Shown here: piece by piece, positions 62,504 to 64,000 of the stretch | Numbering within the stretch: position 1 is the stretch's first letter | How the letters are laid out: the number at the start of each line of letters is the position of its first letter | Assembly: GCA_965216035.1 (NCBI GenBank) | Contig: CBDCFM010000019.1 | Span: 248,001-312,000 of the forward strand | Direction: 5' to 3' | Source of the DNA: G963664115 sp965216035 | GTDB lineage: Bacteria; Acidobacteriota; Terriglobia; 20CM-2-55-15 | DNA: 64,000 nucleotides | Notes under the pieces: model-generated | The model's input: only the letters and a program-made list of their open reading frames with translations | Database searches by the model: none | What the model was told of the DNA's origin: nothing | Translations under genes and position numbers: made by a program

Positions 62504-63871
62504 GAGGTCATTCCAATAAGTGTGTAAAAAGAAAAAGGCGGTGTACGCTTTCGGTGAACTTTAAACCGATAGCAAGATCCCGGCGCCAACCGGGAGAAAG
62601 GTACACCACCCATGGAGAAGAAGAACACACCGGGATCAGAACAGTCAACGAATCGATACGAAGACCTTGAAGATTGGGCACGGACCCGGGTTCAGGTTTG
62701 GCTCCAAGAGCTACTGGAAGGGGAAGTGACGGAGTTTCTGGGGCGGGAAAAGTCTGAACGAAGCCCAGATCGACGCGGGTACCGGAACGGGCATGGAAAG
62801 CCGCGGCGGTTTGGAATGTTGAACGGCACGATGGAAGTGCGTCGTCCACGGGTCCGAAACACGGCAGAGCGATTCGAGAGCCAGGTTCTGCCGTACTTTC
62901 ACAGGAAGTCGAAACAGTTAGGGCAGTTGTTGCCTGAGCTCTACCTTCACGGGCTCGCCACAGGAGACTTCGAGCAGGCGATGCGCGGGATGCTGGGTGC
63001 GGGCGCTCCGTTGTCGCGGGCATCGATCCAGCGACTGAAGTCGACGTGGCAGTTGGAGTACGACGAGTGGACCCAACAAGATCTATCCGGGCTCGAGGTG
63101 GTGTACCAATGGGCCGATGGTTTGTACGTGAAGGCCGGGATTGCGAAGGAACGTGCAGCGTTGCTGGTGATCATCGCGGGCCTGTCCGACGGGCGTAAAG
63201 TGCTGCTGGCCTGCGAGAGTGGACAGCGGGAGAGCACGGAGTCCTGGAGCCGCATTCTCCGCAATCTGAGGGAGCGTGGCCTGAAGCTAGGGAAGCTTAC
63301 GGTGGCCGATGGTCACTTGGGCATTTGGTCCGCACTGGCCGAGCAACACCCTGAGGGGAAGGAACAGCGTTGCTGGAACCACAAGGCGATGAACGTGGTC
63401 GATCACCTGCCTAAAACCGAGCAGCCAGCCGGTAGACAACTCCTCCACAGCATGGCTTTCGCTGAGTCCCGGGCTCAGTGCGAACGGAAGCGGGATCAGT
63501 TCATCCGGCGGTATCAAAAGAACTACCCAAAGGCGGGTGAAACGCTGCTGCGGGACTGGGACCGGATGGTCACCTTCTACGACTTTCCAAAGGAGCACTG
63601 GACCCATCTGAGAACGACTAACATCGTCGAGTCGCCCTTCGATATGGTTCGTCTCCGTACCAATGCGGCGCGTCGCTTCAAGAGGGTCGAAAACGCCACG
63701 GCGATGATCTGGAAATTATTACGTGTCGCTGAGAAAGCCTGGCGACACTTAAAAGGATCCGATCTCCTACAAGAGGTCTATGATGGTCAGCACTTCGCTG
63801 ATGGCATCAGAGTCGTGTCGAAATCGAAGGCCGCCGCCTGATGACTTTTACACACCTTTTGTAATGACCTC
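62504..63871 (+). mobile_element. IS256-family insertion sequence (1368 bp)
   Basis: The ends are inverted repeats: GAGGTCATTCCAATAAGTGTGTAAA on the left matches the right end read in reverse, GAGGTCATTACAAAAGGTGTG. CGGTTTCCG is repeated directly at 62495-62503 and 63872-63880, the 9-bp target duplication expected for IS256. The element carries one intact transposase and has split the RRM gene. Confidence 0.95.
62612..63841 (+). CDS. IS256-family transposase, intact
   Basis: The 409-residue protein has the Transposase_mut pattern: LEGEVTEFLGREKSERSPDRRGYRNGHGKPRRF at the N terminus, the first catalytic Asp in VYQWADGLYVKAG, the second in KLTVADGHLGIWSALAEQHPEGKEQRCWNHKAMNV (with C..H), and Glu in RTTNIVESPFDMVRLRT. 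The last C-terminal 30 residues are basic. The frame is complete with a start close to the left end, so it could be active. Confidence 0.96.
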   Translation: MEKKNTPGSEQSTNRYEDLEDWARTRVQVWLQELLEGEVTEFLGREKSERSPDRRGYRNGHGKPRRFGMLNGTMEVRRPRVRNTAERFESQVLPYFHRKSKQLGQLLPELYLHGLATGDFEQAMRGMLGAGAPLSRASIQRLKSTWQLEYDEWTQQDLSGLEVVYQWADGLYVKAGIAKERAALLVIIAGLSDGRKVLLACESGQRESTESWSRILRNLRERGLKLGKLTVADGHLGIWSALAEQHPEGKEQRCWNHKAMNVVDHLPKTEQPAGRQLLHSMAFAESRAQCERKRDQFIRRYQKNYPKAGETLLRDWDRMVTFYDFPKEHWTHLRTTNIVESPFDMVRLRTNAARRFKRVENATAMIWKLLRVAEKAWRHLKGSDLLQEVYDGQHFADGIRVVSKSKAAA

Positions 63872-63978
63872 CGGTTTCCGTCGTTTGGAATGACAGATTG
63901 CCAACGTACATTTTTTGAGTCATTTACTTTCCTTGAATTTGTATGTCGAGGAACTTCGCGAGCTTTGCGGGAAAGGAG

Positions 63979-64000
63979 AGTGGCCGAAGAGAATCGAACT
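63979..64000 (-). tRNA. tRNA 3' end, cut by the window edge
   Basis: Read on the minus strand, the window ends with AGTTCGATTCTCTTCGGCCACT. This is a T-arm (TTCGATT loop with CTCTT as the 3' strand) followed by the acceptor strand CGGCCAC and discriminator T. CCA is not encoded. The amino acid cannot be told from the visible 22 nt. Confidence 0.6.

Larger units (their letters stand above)
62268..63923 (-). pseudogene. RRM RNA-binding protein gene split by an IS256-family element
   Basis: The 5' part (63923 to 63872) encodes MTQKMYVGNLSFQTTE, the RNP2 strand of an RRM. The 3' part (62503 to 62268) continues TDLDNLFAQVGEVESVRIITDRDTGRSRGFGFVEM with RNP1 RGFGFVEM, then a glycine-rich tail RDGAGGGRY. 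Removing the element and one 9-bp duplicate joins FQTTETDLDNLF in frame, giving a protein of about 96 residues like the small glycine-rich RRM proteins of bacteria. These bind RNA and are often cold-induced. The break separates RNP2 from RNP1, so function is lost. Confidence 0.93.

Overview
The window reads as bacterial chromosome of fairly high GC, most likely Acidobacteriota. That placement is inferred from gene content: a futalosine-route menaquinone gene (mqnE), a DUF5916-type outer-membrane protein, a large secreted IPT/metalloprotease-like protein, PilV/PilW/PilX-type minor pilins, and a plsX-fabD-acpP-fabF block behind DUF177-rpmF. No ribosomal RNA is present to confirm it. Most genes are housekeeping genes in short operons.

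Layout. 0-5.6 kb: an M24 peptidase and a CinA-like domain protein diverge from start codons 3 bp apart. They are followed by a structured repeat and a minus-strand operon (GTPase, HtrA protease, small membrane protein, thioesterase, 5'-3' exonuclease). 5.7-9.5 kb is damaged: a decayed IS630-like element, the right end of an IS3 element, a frameshifted DUF5916 gene, and a mosaic stretch of shuffled, indel-ridden copies of nearby sequence that runs into the 3' end of an MFS transporter. 10.7-17.6 kb: lon, thrC and a 1033-residue secreted protein. 17.7-20.1 kb: an aminotransferase split cleanly by an IS3-family element. 20-24 kb: LOG-family, SirB1-like and HAD genes, a second copy of the structured repeat, then thiO. 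24-26.7 kb: a minor-pilin operon with frameshifts. 26.7-35.6 kb: mqnE, a rhodanese-MoeB fusion, DUF374 acyltransferase with a tiny YHS gene, HAD, tandem cyclophilin, dinB, an Rrf2 regulator and a PepSY membrane protein. 35.9-51.3 kb: smc, purC, cvpA, an acyl-CoA synthetase, a UvrC-like short nuclease, an esterase with an AhpD-like partner, a hybrid histidine kinase with an HDOD protein, nadA, acylphosphatase and apt. 51.3-54.8 kb is an accessory stretch: a candidate structured RNA, two paralogous small coiled-coil proteins ending in a Cys-x-Cys-x-x-Cys motif, an orphan receiver protein, tRNA-Arg(CCT), a small HTH protein and a zinc-ribbon protein. 55-62.2 kb: a TPR protein, DUF177, rpmF, plsX, fabD, acpP, fabF and ETF-ubiquinone oxidoreductase. 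The window ends with an RRM RNA-binding gene split by an intact IS256-family element and the 3' end of a tRNA.

Functionally, the block at 55.7-60.2 kb couples ribosome assembly to fatty-acid initiation, and the 46-49 kb block is a signalling pair. Several core genes (fabD, pilV, DUF5916) carry single-base indels, often in homopolymers. Together with the 8.7-9.5 kb mosaic this suggests consensus errors in the assembly as well as real IS activity. The best candidates for something undescribed are the two-copy 358-bp structured element, whose terminal stem shows compensatory changes, and the CxCxxC small-protein/receiver/HTH cluster around tRNA-Arg.
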